Assembly (NCBI GenBank): GCA_036245805.1
Contig: BTRK01000004.1
Span: 1,364,001 to 1,428,000, forward strand
Direction of reading: 5' to 3'
Source: Pristionchus mayeri
Lineage: Eukaryota; Nematoda; Chromadorea; Rhabditida; Neodiplogasteridae
DNA: 64,000 bases
The position numbers were made by a program, and so were the translations under genes. Below, piece by piece: positions 44,830 through 55,981 of this stretch. Below the pieces are notes generated by a model. The model made no database searches. It saw only the letters and a list, made by a program, of their open reading frames with translations, and was not told the DNA's origin. How positions within the stretch are numbered: position 1 is the stretch's first letter; every line of letters begins with the position of its first letter.

Positions 44830-46519
44830 TTATGTAGTAATGCTCATTTGCGTACTTGCAGCGACGCTCGTTCTTCTCGGTGCGATTTGTAAAATACTCG
44901 CTATTGCTGCGCGATAGTGTCGATTTCGCGTGATGATCACGATGGAGTTGAGAAGTGTGGAGCAGATTAGAGCCATCTCACCGATGACGACGCCTACTAA
45001 ACAGAACTGTTAAAAACAAAAATAAATAAAAGCTTCTAAACACTATTTTCGTGCCTATAGAAGTAGATGTGGGCATGAAAACAGTGTTTGCATCGCGTTT
45101 CACCAAGAGAGTGGCGTATAGTATAGTAAAACATCATTAATTATGCATACTCTGTGTTTGAGCGTAGACATCAGGTTGAGCTGCGGCGACCAGACCAGGA
45201 ACGAGAGGAAGCCCGAGGAAAAGGAAGAGGACCAGACCCTGAACTGGCAGCTCGAATAATGGCCTCTGCTCAAAATGATCATTTTGGAGCGCAAATTAAG
45301 CACAACGATTGCTCAATCAGGCACTTTTAGTAATGGTAACAACAATTATGCCATGGCCCACATAAATACCACATACTTGGATAACGATTGTCTGAGCGGA
45401 CCGGAGGTTCTCGTCTTTATGACGATTCAATGACTTGCTTCTCTTCCGATGCCTGAAAACTATAAACTCTTACAGTACCCCAAAATTCCGTAACACAAAG
45501 ATGTTGAAGTTATTGACAGTGTAAACCTCACCTGAGTACGATGATGAGCATGTGCGCAAATGGAAGTATAATGAAGATACATAACGCAGGGGCAAAAACA
45601 AAAGCGAAATATTTGGATAGGCGCATAGCTGTAGGAAGACCGGGCCCGTAGAAAAGAAACCAGTTGAGCTCTCTCTCGCGCCATCGGATTTGGACAATCT
45701 GAAGACTAAGCTGTGTGAGATTATGGGCAATCATCCCCTCATTGAATTCACACATTTTGAGGTGGGCTGAGCGGAGAGGGAGTATAGAGAATCAGACGAT
45801 TAGCCGAATTTCGGACCGTAATGCTTACCTCATCCAATACTCGATTCTGCGATCTCCGATCAGATGGCAAAGTGAGAACCACGAAAACGGTCCACAGATG
45901 GATCACACAATTTAGAATGACATACGCAACTAATATAGTATTTCGGCAAACTTTCTTCATTTTCTTCCTTCACTAACCATATCTACCAGCAGTCCTCATT
46001 CTCAGAAATGAGTCCTCGGGAAGCAATAATTGGTGTCGCACAATTATCATCATACCGAACGCGGAAATCACAACCGCCAATAGGAAAACCGCGACCACCT
46101 TTGTAACAATAAATACATAATAGAACCCTTTGATGTTTACCATCAAGTGTTGATATGGTACAACTAAGCACAGTACGCCCATACAATATCCTCCTCCTGA
46201 AAATATCTTCGATAGTAATTCTAATCCAAATTTTTTTCTAACCCATTCTGAAGTAGAAAAACGGGATGAAGAGAAGGGTCACAAACGCGTTCATTATTAG
46301 GCATGAACACTGAATTACAAATAAATCGATGTATGAAGCCATTGCACCAACCTGTTGAAGTTTAGCCAGGAATTTCACTTCTCTGTCTAAAGCAACGCTT
46401 TTTCGCGCAATTATGAGAAGAGTGACAGTGTTAACCACTAATGAGACGCTTCCGGTGACGTAGAAGAAATAGACCATCATCGATTCAACGCCACGCGGGA
46501 TGTCCGCAGGAATCGCCAT
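44830..46519 (-). CDS. Seven-helix chemoreceptor, possibly disrupted by two stops
   Basis: Start MAIPADIPRGVESMMVYFFY (46519) with TM1 SVSLVVNTVTLLIIARK and TM2 in the same exon, then GGGYCMGVLCLVVPYQHLMV with VVAVFLLAVVISAFGMMII (~45977-46199), VCRNTILVAYVILNCVIHLW (45830-45960), LSKYFAFVFAPALCIFIILP (~45535-45710), an intracellular exon HRKRSKSLNRHKDE (~45376-45453), GLVLFLFLGLPLVPGLVAA (~45155-45258) and FCLVGVVIGEMALICST with RNRHYRAAIASIL (44830-45008, TAA). Between the second and third exons the frame is unbroken but holds TAG TGA (45970-45975). A 23-bp gap between possible splice sites is too short for an ordinary intron and would shift the frame. Either a damaged gene or an unusual splice. 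Class not settled. Confidence 0.6.
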
Positions 46520-47550
46520 TGCTTACCTCGGTCTATTGGAATGGAGGCGTATCAGATAGAAACACAGAACCCACAATTTGAAAGAATTGTAATTTTCTCC
46601 ACGTCGAACCCATCTTGCACGGAAACTGATCCTGTTACCTAACGTCAACGTAGTCTAGTAGTGTTGTTCTTCCTGTTCCCTCAGAGAAGAGATCTATCTT
46701 AAAAGCTACCCATTTGGAAAACAGTTGATTTTCCACTGAGCTGTATGCGTAGAGATACATGGCCGTTGGCACAATAGCATAGTATAAGAGAGGAGGACAG
46801 TGGCTCGGTGATTCCCTCCTCCTCCATCCCGGGATATCAATGGGGAATCCCCGGCCCGACCCACAGGGAAACGTACTTCCACTATCGTGGGGTGCGCAAG
46901 GCAGATGCGAGAGCTAAAGTGAGAGTCATTGCACCTCGGAGCTTGGTGCGAGAGCTTGCATTAATATCGGAGATCAGAGAGGAGAAAAGGGGATGGGCAG
47001 ATCCAAATATCACCCAGAATATGATCATATCACAGAACAAAAAGGGCTCGGCAGCACTGATGCGCACATAATTCCCCCTCCCTCGATGGCTCGTCTTCCT
47101 CTTCTCCTTCTTCAGCTGGTTGCTACCATGTCCTGCTGTGCACCCCACACCCCCAAACCTCCTCCTCCCCCTCCAAGTGATTGTGAGTTCAATGGCTGAA
47201 TGCTTATCTCATGGATGTCCCAGAAATAGACTCAACTCGTTATCACCCTCTCATTAGGCAATCATTTTCTGTGCTTCACATCTGAGGAGCATTTTCAGGA
47301 GGGAGGACAAGCAGATTGGAGGCGTTGCTAGGCAAAACATCACTGGAAAATATCTTTATGACAACCACCGTTCACAAACAACTGAGAAAAATTAGCAGTA
47401 AAGCCATCTTGTGAATTGTTAAACCATCTGACAACTGAAGTAAAGCTTAGTTAGTGTTGTTATTATTATGCATCATGGGAAAACCATTATGATTATTTTT
47501 ATTTATTATGATTATTTTGAAACAAATAAGGAAAAGTCTAATCATTCTAA
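46520..47550. other. Intergenic, GC-richer block with open frames on both strands
   Basis: Between the receptor start and hydrolase A stop. 46800-47200 has long open frames on both strands (for example minus-strand CDMIIFWVIFGSAHPLFSSL, and plus-strand frames), but no exon boundaries or family match. May contain the receptor promoter or an unrecognised small gene. Confidence 0.35.
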
Positions 47551-50354
47551 TCAGTAAAACTTATTTTGCTCCTCGGGAGCCTGGAGTACGGTAGCGGGCG
47601 CTGCCCTGGCTACGGTATCGATTGCTTCCGCCCAGAATCGGGGCCGATCTCTCTGTCCGTGGTGGCCATCGGACACGAATTCTACAGTAATCGACTTGAA
47701 GTTGTCTGCGACCGCCTGCAAGAGTTCGAATTATGAACTTCCTTTAAATCGAGTCTCAGAGCCCCGGGTATGAGCAATGTCGCAGTGTCCCACAGTGCTA
47801 GGGAGGGATAGGAAATGATAGGGGGGAGGTGGAGAGGTGGATGGCAATAATCCAAGAAGCGTAGGATTTGATTTTCAACTGCGATTGCGAAGGATATGCT
47901 GCGCAATCAAACCTCTCTCCCTTACAGTTTGACATCTACGCCAATCAGCCATTCGTACACAATACCAGTACTTCAGTTTCACTCCAATTACTGATTCGGA
48001 GGGCAATATACATTCAATGTTTTCAATATACAGTCACGATTGTCAACGAACCTTCTTGAGATCCTTGAGTACGAGTGCTTCCTCGTCCGCGTCCTTCGAA
48101 CAGCACGACTGCAATTAATCAATAGACATGAATAGTAGGACCAGATAAAGAAGCATGACTGCATTCATACGTGAAACCAATAGCATTTCATAACCAAAAC
48201 CTGTAAAATGCTATTCAATAACCATCGAAACACTCAGTATAATAAACTGACCAATCTCGTCTGCTCCTGGAAGCAGTCCGCGTACTCCCTCGAGATGGAA
48301 GTCTCGATCAGATGGTCCCGGCCCGCGTAGCAGAAGATCACCCGGATGTGCCCCGTCCTATGATGAATATGATCGATTAGAGCATTCGACTTTATCCCTT
48401 TCCAAACAATATCAAACCCTATGCCCAGAAAAAGTGTGAGCGATCGATCAGGACCAGTGAAAAGCATGATGCAGATGCCAAACAAGAGGGATAAATACTG
48501 AGTGTGACACAGCGCGCGACTCACTCGTTCACCGTATCCAAGAAGGACTTCTTCTCCTCGAAGGCGATCGATTTCATCGATCGCATCGAATTCATGACGA
48601 CCCGACCCGAGCGAGTCTTGATGCCCATCCAGTTGTACACTGGAGGAGGACATTGGTAAGACCAAGCAACACACGGATTACGATAGCCGCACGATCACGC
48701 AAGACGGGACACAAAATCGATAATTAGACTAACGATGACCTACCTTTGAGCATGCAGTACTCGATGGGGAGTCGGAGAAAGGGAAGCACGTTGTAGAGGG
48801 TGCAGACGCTATCGACGACTGAAATACAACAAGTGATAAAACGCTTCACCCATAAAGAATGATGCGTAACTTCAGTGGAACTAATAACCTCAAATAGGTT
48901 TCGAACCTCATTTTGTTTCACTTTCAGTCGAAGAGTAGCTAATATTTTTGCCGAAATAGAAAGATAACAAAACAATAATTAAAGTTTGTTTATGTCAGGA
49001 TGCAAATGAAAAATCAATAAATAATTGTAAAATACCGTACTCCACGGATATCGGATGCTCTGGTGGCGGCGCATGCCAGGTGCGTTCGCAAGTCCGACGG
49101 CCACGGTGCGATCCTGAGGATAATTTATTATGATGACTCTTCCCTTTTCAAATGTTTTCTCGAGCTGTCACTAGAGAACTAGTGGACTGTTATGTTATGT
49201 TCACTCGTCGCTATTCTGCACATTCTGCATTTTCACGCACATTCTGCACTTGCCGAAGCATCCTAGTGGTGTACGATAAATAAAAATAAAAATAAAAATA
49301 CAACCCACAGTTTCATGGAAAAGCCAAGCAACCTTTGCCCTCACTGACACTAAGGCCTAACACGAGTTCGTGAATCTTGATGCGTGATTAATTCGTATCG
49401 TTCTTTTTGGAGTTTCATACTGTCACGGTACTGGCTCACTTTGAGCTTGGCGCCCAGCATGAGGGCGTTCTCGGCACCTCGCGAGTGCCCGAGGAAGAGG
49501 ATGCCGCTCGTGATGCCCAACTGGTCCAGCAGCGCCTCAAATAAGCAATATTCGAGACATAAACAGTAGAATGCAATAATCATTCCCGTTCCCATAACGA
49601 AGACGTTTCAATCTTCATACATTTAAAATCGCCAAGCTCCCAAACTCGAATATTGTTTACTATGGCGATGGGAAAGATAAAGTTGCACACCTCCACGAAT
49701 GCGCATCGCTCCTCATTCGAGTGCGCCAGAGTGTCCCGATCTGTACAAATTGTCTTCGTTTGTATAGTTCTCGCGTCTCAGTCATTCGTGATAGATCGTG
49801 ATAGATCTATTAACCTCCCAGTTACCGTACCTTCGGAGTGTCCGAATCCGGGGAAGTTGATGCCGATCACTCGGATGCCCTTCTCCTTCAGATGCGGCAC
49901 GAGGTACTTGAAGTCGTTGTGGGAGCCGGGCGAACCGTGCATCGTAACTACCGTAACCGGACGAGCGGATCCCGACGGTGCAGTGTCCTGCAGGAAAGAT
50001 GCAGCTGGTTACGGTAGCCAGAAATCGCTACATTATTGCCGTATTATCGTCTCGTCTCTATGAAGCAAGACTATATTATTATCCGTTTTGGCCGTGTGAA
50101 GAAATGCGGCAAGAGGAAATTGTATCCCTTTAGAATTTATAGCACACACTATTTCTCATCTCTGGCATTTCTGTAGAGAACGATCAGTCTAAATATTTTA
50201 ATTCGGAGCAAAATATTTGCGATCTACACCATTACCGTACCTGGTAGACAGCCTTGAGGGTTACGGAAGGCGCGCCTACTTCACAGCCCCAGGTCGGGTC
50301 GAAGGTGAGCTCCGTCGAATAGACGCTCGCCTTCTCATCGAGACACTCTGGCAT
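47551..50354 (-). CDS. Alpha/beta hydrolase A
   Basis: Alpha/beta-hydrolase-fold protein, lipase/esterase-like, of a nematode-expanded family (resembles DUF1057-type worm proteins). Exons: MPECLDEKASVYSTEL (50241-50354), VTMHGSPGSHNDFKYL with VIGINFPGFGHSE (49831-49987), HSNEERCAFVE (~49694-49743), the nucleophile exon GILFLGHSRGAENALMLG (~49450-49541), VGLANAPGMRRHQSI (~49045-49113), CTLYNVLPFLRLPIEYCM (~48746-48821), SGRVVMNSMRSMKS (~48525-48640), IRVIFCYAGRDHLIE (~48253-48359), SCCSKDADEEALVLKD (~48056-48112), and the last exon with FVSDGHHGQRD ending EEQNKFY, TGA 47551-47553. The triad is Ser in GHSRG, Asp in GRDHLIE and His in SDGHHG; HGSPG forms the oxyanion loop. Three introns start with GTACGGTA. 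The ATG follows directly on TTTTAG, fitting trans-splicing or a missed 5' exon. Confidence 0.85.
49205..49302. mobile_element. Short retroposon-like 3' end with (ATAAA)n tail
   Basis: GAAGCATCCTAGTGGTG then TACGATAAATAAAAATAAAA. A closely similar segment with the same tail is at 56205-56280 in hydrolase C. Both are intronic, as expected for a small retroposon. Confidence 0.55.
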
Positions 50355-50561
50355 CTAAAACAGTTGGTGAAAATAAATTAGAAGACGTAGACGAAGAAGA
50401 CGAACAACGTTGCTAATGAGGAACATGAGATACTTGAGGAGAACTCGAATCTCTCAATTTCAACGAGCACAGCAGGTATAGTGGACAATGGCTTTATCAA
50501 ATGTACACTAACAGGGTGAATCAATAAACAGAGGTTTCTGTACACGGGCAAAAATCGATAA

Positions 50562-53500
50562 TCACAGCGAGGCCTTTACCGTACTCTTCGCTATGGCGAT
50601 TACGCCCCTCGCAATCACCGCCGCCCTCTTCTTCTGCGCGAAGTGGTTGTCGTTGGGGAAGGCGACGGAGATGCGAAAGCAGGAGTCAGAGACGATCGAC
50701 TGAGAGGAAATCGATCGATAATCTGCTTACCGTAATCACCCCATCCCTGAATAACTACAGTACTCACCCGCTCGATTTCGCTAGCTACCGTGTCCTCCTC
50801 AGTTGAGTCGACACATACCTGCAATTGAAAATATCGTCCAATTTCGAATGGTTCCCGCAATAATTCAAAAAAATATTTTTTTTAAACTTGTGTACGTGAT
50901 ATTTGCATCGATATTCCTTTCGTATTGCATCTTGCTCCGACATATACTACGAAGCGCCTATCGTTATTCTAGCTGCGGTAAGGGTTTTTTTATCCAATGG
51001 AAACACGGATTCGGTAAACCGGATCAGACGCACTTCCAAGCCGTATTTTATACAAAATGCCGGGTAGAAGCAGGCTTCAGGCAGACATGAAAAGCCGCTT
51101 TCTCATAACTACTGCTCACCATGTGCGAGAGTCCCTCGAATGCAGCCACGTACTCCTCTGAGATGTCCGTCTCGATCAGATGATCGTTCCCCGAATAGCA
51201 GAGGAGCAGACGGAGGTCAGAACTCCTAAAAAGATTATCGATCGATAATGGAGCTAGCGTAATAATCTCCCCATCCTAGGCGCTATCTTGCTCAACCTTT
51301 TCAAAAAGCAAAAATGTTAGCAGCCCGATGCGGGGCTCGAACCCGCGACAGCCAGATTAAGAGTCTGGTGCTCTACCGACTGAGCTAACCGGGCTAACGG
51401 GTGAATGCACTTGGAACTTGAACGTTTCGCGTATGGCAAAATGATTCCATAACATTTTGAGTATTTCCTCTTTCCCATTATTTTTCACGAATCAGTTTTT
51501 GAGCAATAATCGAAAATAAAATCAGAATGGTGAGAACTCTCACACATGACTCATACTACAATGCATTAGTTTCACAGATTTACATTTTCGCGTAGTCTTT
51601 CAACAGCGTTCAGCCAAGCGTTTCATATTATCGCTTCATGTAGGAAGAGTGTGCGCCAATCTTCCCCCTCCTGTCTCCATAAAAATGATATTTCCGTCAC
51701 AACTGACTGGTTGAACTTGTCGATGTTCTCCTGCTGTCCCTCCAGATAGAGATTGGTGAGTGTCTTCACTGCATTCACCGCTATCCGACCTGTCCTCACG
51801 TGCAGCCCGACAAGCCTGTTGTAGGCTGAAATGAGGAATGAGGTGTGAAGCTAATATGCCGGATGTATTGAAGATTCTCTCTCGAAATTTCAGAGTCTAT
51901 TTCTCTCTTGACGATTCGAATTTCCAATGAATTGCATTTGCTTTCAGTCCATAGCATAATTTCCTAATCTCTAAGGTGAAACCATGCACCTACCCTGGTC
52001 CAGTGCCCACTCCATGGGTCCGCGCAGCCACGAGTAGTTCTCGTGGTAGTACCGGATGTTATCGATTGCTGGAAGGATGAGTAAATAAGAGTGCATGCCT
52101 AGGGAAGTCAAGGAATACGAAGGCTTTCCATTTCTGCGAATGTCCACGTGAAAAGCACAAGAATCTGTGGGGTGGGGAGGGATCAACTCTTGTACGCCAA
52201 CTCACTCGTTCTGGGACGAATCGCCTTGTTGAGCCGCAGGCCGAATGGATTTAGGATGACCACGCCGAGGCATCTGTCCTGAAAAACCCCAATTCTGAAA
52301 CAAGATTAATAGATCGAATGTAAAAATTAATTATATTTGAGAACCATGACACTTGTGAATAACTAGTAAGACACTAGGGAATGATTGGAGGAGTCGGAGC
52401 GCTATTGGAAAAGTAGAATGCTATGCCTCGAACTCGCAAGGGAAGAGGGGACAGGAGAGGAGGAACTACGAGTGAGTGGGGAAAGCCCTCGTTCTGCTCT
52501 CGCTTTCTCCTCATTTCTCTTTCGTTTCCCTCTTTTCTCTCCTCCCCCTTCTCCCACGATCTCCCCCACCCCTCCCCTCTCTCGTAGTCAACAAAAAGTG
52601 CGCTCGTTCTCCACTGGTTCGCAGTATGCGAGCAAACTAACCGAACCTTATCCTCGGGCAGTTCTTACAATTCCCAAATCACAACAAGATACTGCATCAG
52701 GGCCAGTAGGAAAGCGGTAGATAATAGACAAAACAAGGATCAAAAGCGGAACTCGTAAGTGCAAGAGCCGTATGAGAATCGTCGAACGTGAACCGACTAT
52801 GAGAATCAACGAGTTTTCTCCTCCTGCGTTTCACAGTAATTTAGCACACAGAAAAAAATCGACACTGTTTCGGTTTCTGACCCATAGGTGGGCGGTGGTT
52901 GAAGCTGGAAATCGAAAACCGGGGGTGTTTAGGGTCAAAAAGGGGGGGGGGGGTGATCGTAAATGATCGTTTTTGTGAAAAAAATTTCCAAAAACCGGGG
53001 TGTTTCACAGCTGGCTTCGATGGTGCCCACCTATGTTCTGACCACTCCCCCCCCCTTCTTCCTCATCTAGTCCACTCATTTTTAGGTATTCCTCCATCAC
53101 TTTCGGTCGCTTAACCCCTCAAGGATGGGCGGGGGTCGGAAATGAGGGGGGATGGGGTGGACAGGAACCGAACAAGAGCAAAAACACCATTCTGAGAGAA
53201 TACTCATCCGGTCTTCTCCGAGGACTCCACATCCGAACATTCGGAAGATACAATTAGAACGACTCACAGCATTCCGCACTGCCAGTTCCAGTGCGTTCTC
53301 GCCGCCTCTGCTATGACCGAGGAAGAGAAGGCACTCCCTAAGGCCCAGTCGATCGATTAGCGCCTGCGAATACGGTAGGTTACGGTAACCCCGAGATTAA
53401 TCGATAATCACCTCTACGAACGCAGTCCGTTCCTCATTCGTGTGCAGGAGATCGTCCGAATCTAAAAATATACGAGAATGTTGCACGATACGATCACTCC

Positions 53501-55191
53501 GTGTTGCCAAAACAGGTTCCTCCTTGCGCTATCCCACCACTGCTGACAAGCTTAGCTATCGTTTTAGATCCTAATTTCCATGGCTGAGTGGTCTAGTGGT
53601 ATGATTCTCGCTTAGGGTGCGAGAGGTCCCGGGTTCAATCCCCGGCTCAGCCCGATATTTTGCATTTATCGATTTCCCCCCAGCGAGTTCACTTAATTAG
53701 CGCTGCAGAAATACATTCCCGCATGGCTGAGTGGTCTAGTGGTATGATTCTCGCTTAGGGTGCGAGAGGTCCCGGGTTCAATCCCCGGCTCAGCCCGATA
53801 TTTTGCATTTATCGATTTATCCCCAAGCAAGTTCACTTCGTTAGGGCTGCAGGAATACCTTTCCCACATGGCTGAGTGGTCTAGTGGTATGATTCTCGCT
53901 TAGGGTGCGAGAGGTCCCGGGTTCAATCCCCGGCTCAGCCCGATATTTTGCATTTATCGATTTATCCCCAAGCAAGTTCACTTCGTTAGCCCTCCAGGAA
54001 TACCTTTCCCACATGGCTGAGTGGTCTAGTGGTATGATTCTCGCTTAGGGTGCGAGAGGTCCCGGGTTCAATCCCCGGCTCAGCCCGATATTTTGCATTT
54101 ATCGATTTATCCCCAAGCAAGTTCACTTCGTTAGCGCTCCAGGAATACCTTTCCCACATGGCTGAGTGGTCTAGTGGTATGATTCTCGCTTAGGGTGCGA
54201 GAGGTCCCGGGTTCAATCCCCGGCTCAGCCCGATATTTTGCATTTATCGATTTATCCCCAAGCAAGTTCACTTCGTTAGCCCTCCAGGAATACCTTTCCC
54301 ACATGGCTGAGTGGTCTAGTGGTATGATTCTCGCTTAGGGTGCGAGAGGTCCCGGGTTCAATCCCCGGCTCAGCCCGATATTTTGCATTTATCGATTTAT
54401 CCCCAAGCAAGTTCACTTCGTTAGCCCTCCAGGAATACCTTTCCCACATGGCTGAGTGGTCTAGTGGTATGATTCTCGCTTAGGGTGCGAGAGGTCCCGG
54501 GTTCAATCCCCGGCTCAGCCCGATATTTTGCATTTATCGATTTATCCCCAAGCAAGTTCACTTCGTTAGCCCTCCAGGAATACCTTTCCCACATGGCTGA
54601 GTGGTCTAGTGGTATGATTCTCGCTTAGGGTGCGAGAGGTCCCGGGTTCAATCCCCGGCTCAGCCCGATATTTGGCATTTATCGATTTATCTCCAAGCAA
54701 GTTCACTTCGTTAGCCCTCCAGGAATACCTTTCCACATGGCTGAGTGGTCTAGTGGTATGATTCTCGCTTAGGGTGGGAGAGGTCCCGGGTTCAATCCCC
54801 GACTCATCCCCATATTTTGCGGCTCACCTTCGGTATGGCCGAATCCGGGATAGTTGACGCCGATCACCCGCAGTCCGGCTCGCTCCAGATGCGGCGTGAC
54901 GTACTTGAAATCCCTGTGGGAGCCGGGCGAGCCATGCATGGCGACTACCGTAGCCAGAGGAGAGCCGGACGGGGACGTGTCCTGAACACCGGCATTCGCA
55001 AAGCACATAAATCCATAACCGCACCCTCGAGTGCCCAACCCCAGATTTGCTTTCATTAATGTCTTTGTCTATCGTGGCTTTCAGCATGTCACCTGGAATA
55101 CGGTATCCAGCATCAGTTTGCGATCGCCGCTGGCGAACTCCAGCTGGGTACGGTAAGTTCGCTCATCGGGATCGAGCGGGGCGATGGACAT
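50562..55191 (-). CDS. Alpha/beta hydrolase B, host of intronic tRNA genes
   Basis: Paralog of hydrolases A and C. Exons: MSIAPLDPDERTYRTQLEF (~55092-55191), ATVVAMHGSPGSHRDFKYV with VIGVNYPGFGHTE (54828-54979), LLHTNEERTAFVE (53411-53461), CLLFLGHSRGGENALEL (~53273-53364), LGVVILNPFGLRLNK (~52207-52279), YYHENYSWLRGPMEWALDQ (~51995-52070), VRTGRIAVNAVKTLTNLY (~51705-51826), LRLLLCYSGNDHLIETD (~51120-51226), VCVDSTEEDTVASEIER (~50769-50820) and a last exon with FPNDNHFAQKKR, TGA 50562-50564. Triad: Ser in GHSRG, Asp in GNDHLIE, His in NDNHFAQ. Intron 53462-54827 holds nine antisense tRNA-Pro copies; intron 51227-51704 holds a sense-strand tRNA-Lys. The start codon lies one base after a CTGCAG acceptor. 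Confidence 0.85.
51322..51394 (-). tRNA. tRNA-Lys (CTT)
   Basis: On the minus strand the acceptor stem GCCCGGT pairs with ATCGGGC, the D arm is TAGCTCAGTCGGTAGAGC, the anticodon loop CTCTTAA gives CTT (Lys), and the T arm is GCGGGTTCGAGCCCCGC. Length 73. It sits in an intron of hydrolase B, same strand. The apparent discriminator base is T rather than the usual G. Confidence 0.92.
52380..53100. other. Low-complexity stretch of hydrolase B intron
   Basis: The intron between exons at 52279 and 53273 contains CT-rich runs (52530-52590), G-runs (52940-52955), C-runs (53047-53056) and open frames without motifs. No gene supported. Confidence 0.45.
53582..53653 (+). tRNA. tRNA-Pro (AGG) copy 1
   Basis: 72 nt. 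Acceptor GGCTGAG pairs with CTCAGCC; anticodon stem CTCGC/GCGAG with loop TTAGGGT (anticodon AGG, Pro); T arm CCGGGTTCAATCCCCGG, discriminator C. First of nine tandem units in a hydrolase B intron, opposite strand. Confidence 0.95.
53725..53796 (+). tRNA. tRNA-Pro (AGG) copy 2
   Basis: Gene identical to copy 1, 143 bp downstream. The spacer starts with GATATTTTGCATTTATCGAT, shared by the array. Confidence 0.95.
53870..53941 (+). tRNA. tRNA-Pro (AGG) copy 3
   Basis: Identical tRNA; unit spacing becomes 145 bp from here on. Confidence 0.95.
54015..54086 (+). tRNA. tRNA-Pro (AGG) copy 4
   Basis: Identical tRNA in the 145-bp tandem repeat. Confidence 0.95.
54160..54231 (+). tRNA. tRNA-Pro (AGG) copy 5
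   Basis: Identical tRNA in the 145-bp tandem repeat. Confidence 0.95.
54305..54376 (+). tRNA. tRNA-Pro (AGG) copy 6
   Basis: Identical tRNA in the 145-bp tandem repeat. Confidence 0.95.
54450..54521 (+). tRNA. tRNA-Pro (AGG) copy 7
   Basis: Identical tRNA in the 145-bp tandem repeat. Confidence 0.95.
54595..54666 (+). tRNA. tRNA-Pro (AGG) copy 8
   Basis: tRNA identical; the spacer after it has small changes (TTTGGCATTT, TCTCCAAGC), marking the decaying edge of the array. Confidence 0.95.
54739..54810 (+). pseudogene. Degenerate tRNA-Pro copy 9
   Basis: Same 72-nt unit with substitutions that break pairing: GTGGGAG for GTGCGAG in the anticodon stem, CCCCGA for CCCCGG in the T stem and CTCATCC for CTCAGCC in the acceptor. 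It ends about 17 bp before the hydrolase B splice donor. Probably non-functional. Confidence 0.85.
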
Positions 55192-55981
55192 CCTGCAGAC
55201 GAGACGAACAGGGTCAGCAAGGGTAGATCAGGGGACCGATAAGGAACGGCGACTTTCACTTTTCGAAATGATGCCTTGCAGGTCAGCTGGGAGATAGCAT
55301 GTGGTATGAGGAGAACGCCTTGCTCGCGCCTAATCAAGATCAAGAGCGCATTTTTCGCCGATTTTCACTTTTCGAAATGGGCCTTAGTTGGCGAGAGAGC
55401 CGAGATAGTACACCATTTGAGGAGAGTGTTTGCGGCTTCGTTCACGCTTATCAAGATGAAGAGCACGAGAAAAGTACTTTCGAAATAGCAAGTGCAAGAA
55501 CGCGAGAAGTCAGCGGGAAATCAATTAAACCTTGCTACATTTCACCCTCCCTGGAGCATTCAAACACGCGGGGTAAAATAGAGAACCTACCGAACTTTGT
55601 AGTCGCCCCATCCTTATCGTTGCCGGCACTATAATACACAGAGAACAGCAAGCGTGTTGCAGTTTGTGATAATAAGGTATCGGCAAGAACACAAATCTAT
55701 AAGGACGGGACAGCGGGCAACAAAGAACACTTTAAGAAAACAATTTTTTATCGTCGTCGTCATGTCATTGCTTCTCAAGTAAGATATGGCATCGGGTGTT
55801 AGCAGTTTTGGTAGCTCTGAGAACAACAATGAACATTCGAGTGGTACAAGGGAATGACAGACGGTCCCACCGTAATCTCAACAGAAAGCTATTTCTACGA
55901 AGCATCTACAGACCATTTTGCGCACAATCTCTAGAAGAACTGTAAGATAGTGTGCTAAACGGGGTAAACTGGGACTAGGAT
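55192..55981. other. Spacer between hydrolases B and C
   Basis: Likely the promoter of hydrolase B and 3' UTR of C. A short stretch, TTTCACTTTTCGAAATG, occurs twice (55253 and 55362 regions) with AAGATCAAGAGCG/AAGATGAAGAGC, suggesting a local duplication. No gene recognised. Confidence 0.45.

Noticed and set aside
46808..47199. Short genes on either strand in the GC-richer block
   Set aside because: Both strands are open because of base composition; no conserved motif or splice sites tie them to a family.
53582..54810. Regularly spaced repeats that at first look like a CRISPR array
   Set aside because: The repeat unit is a full tRNA-Pro with near-identical spacers, and the host is a eukaryote.
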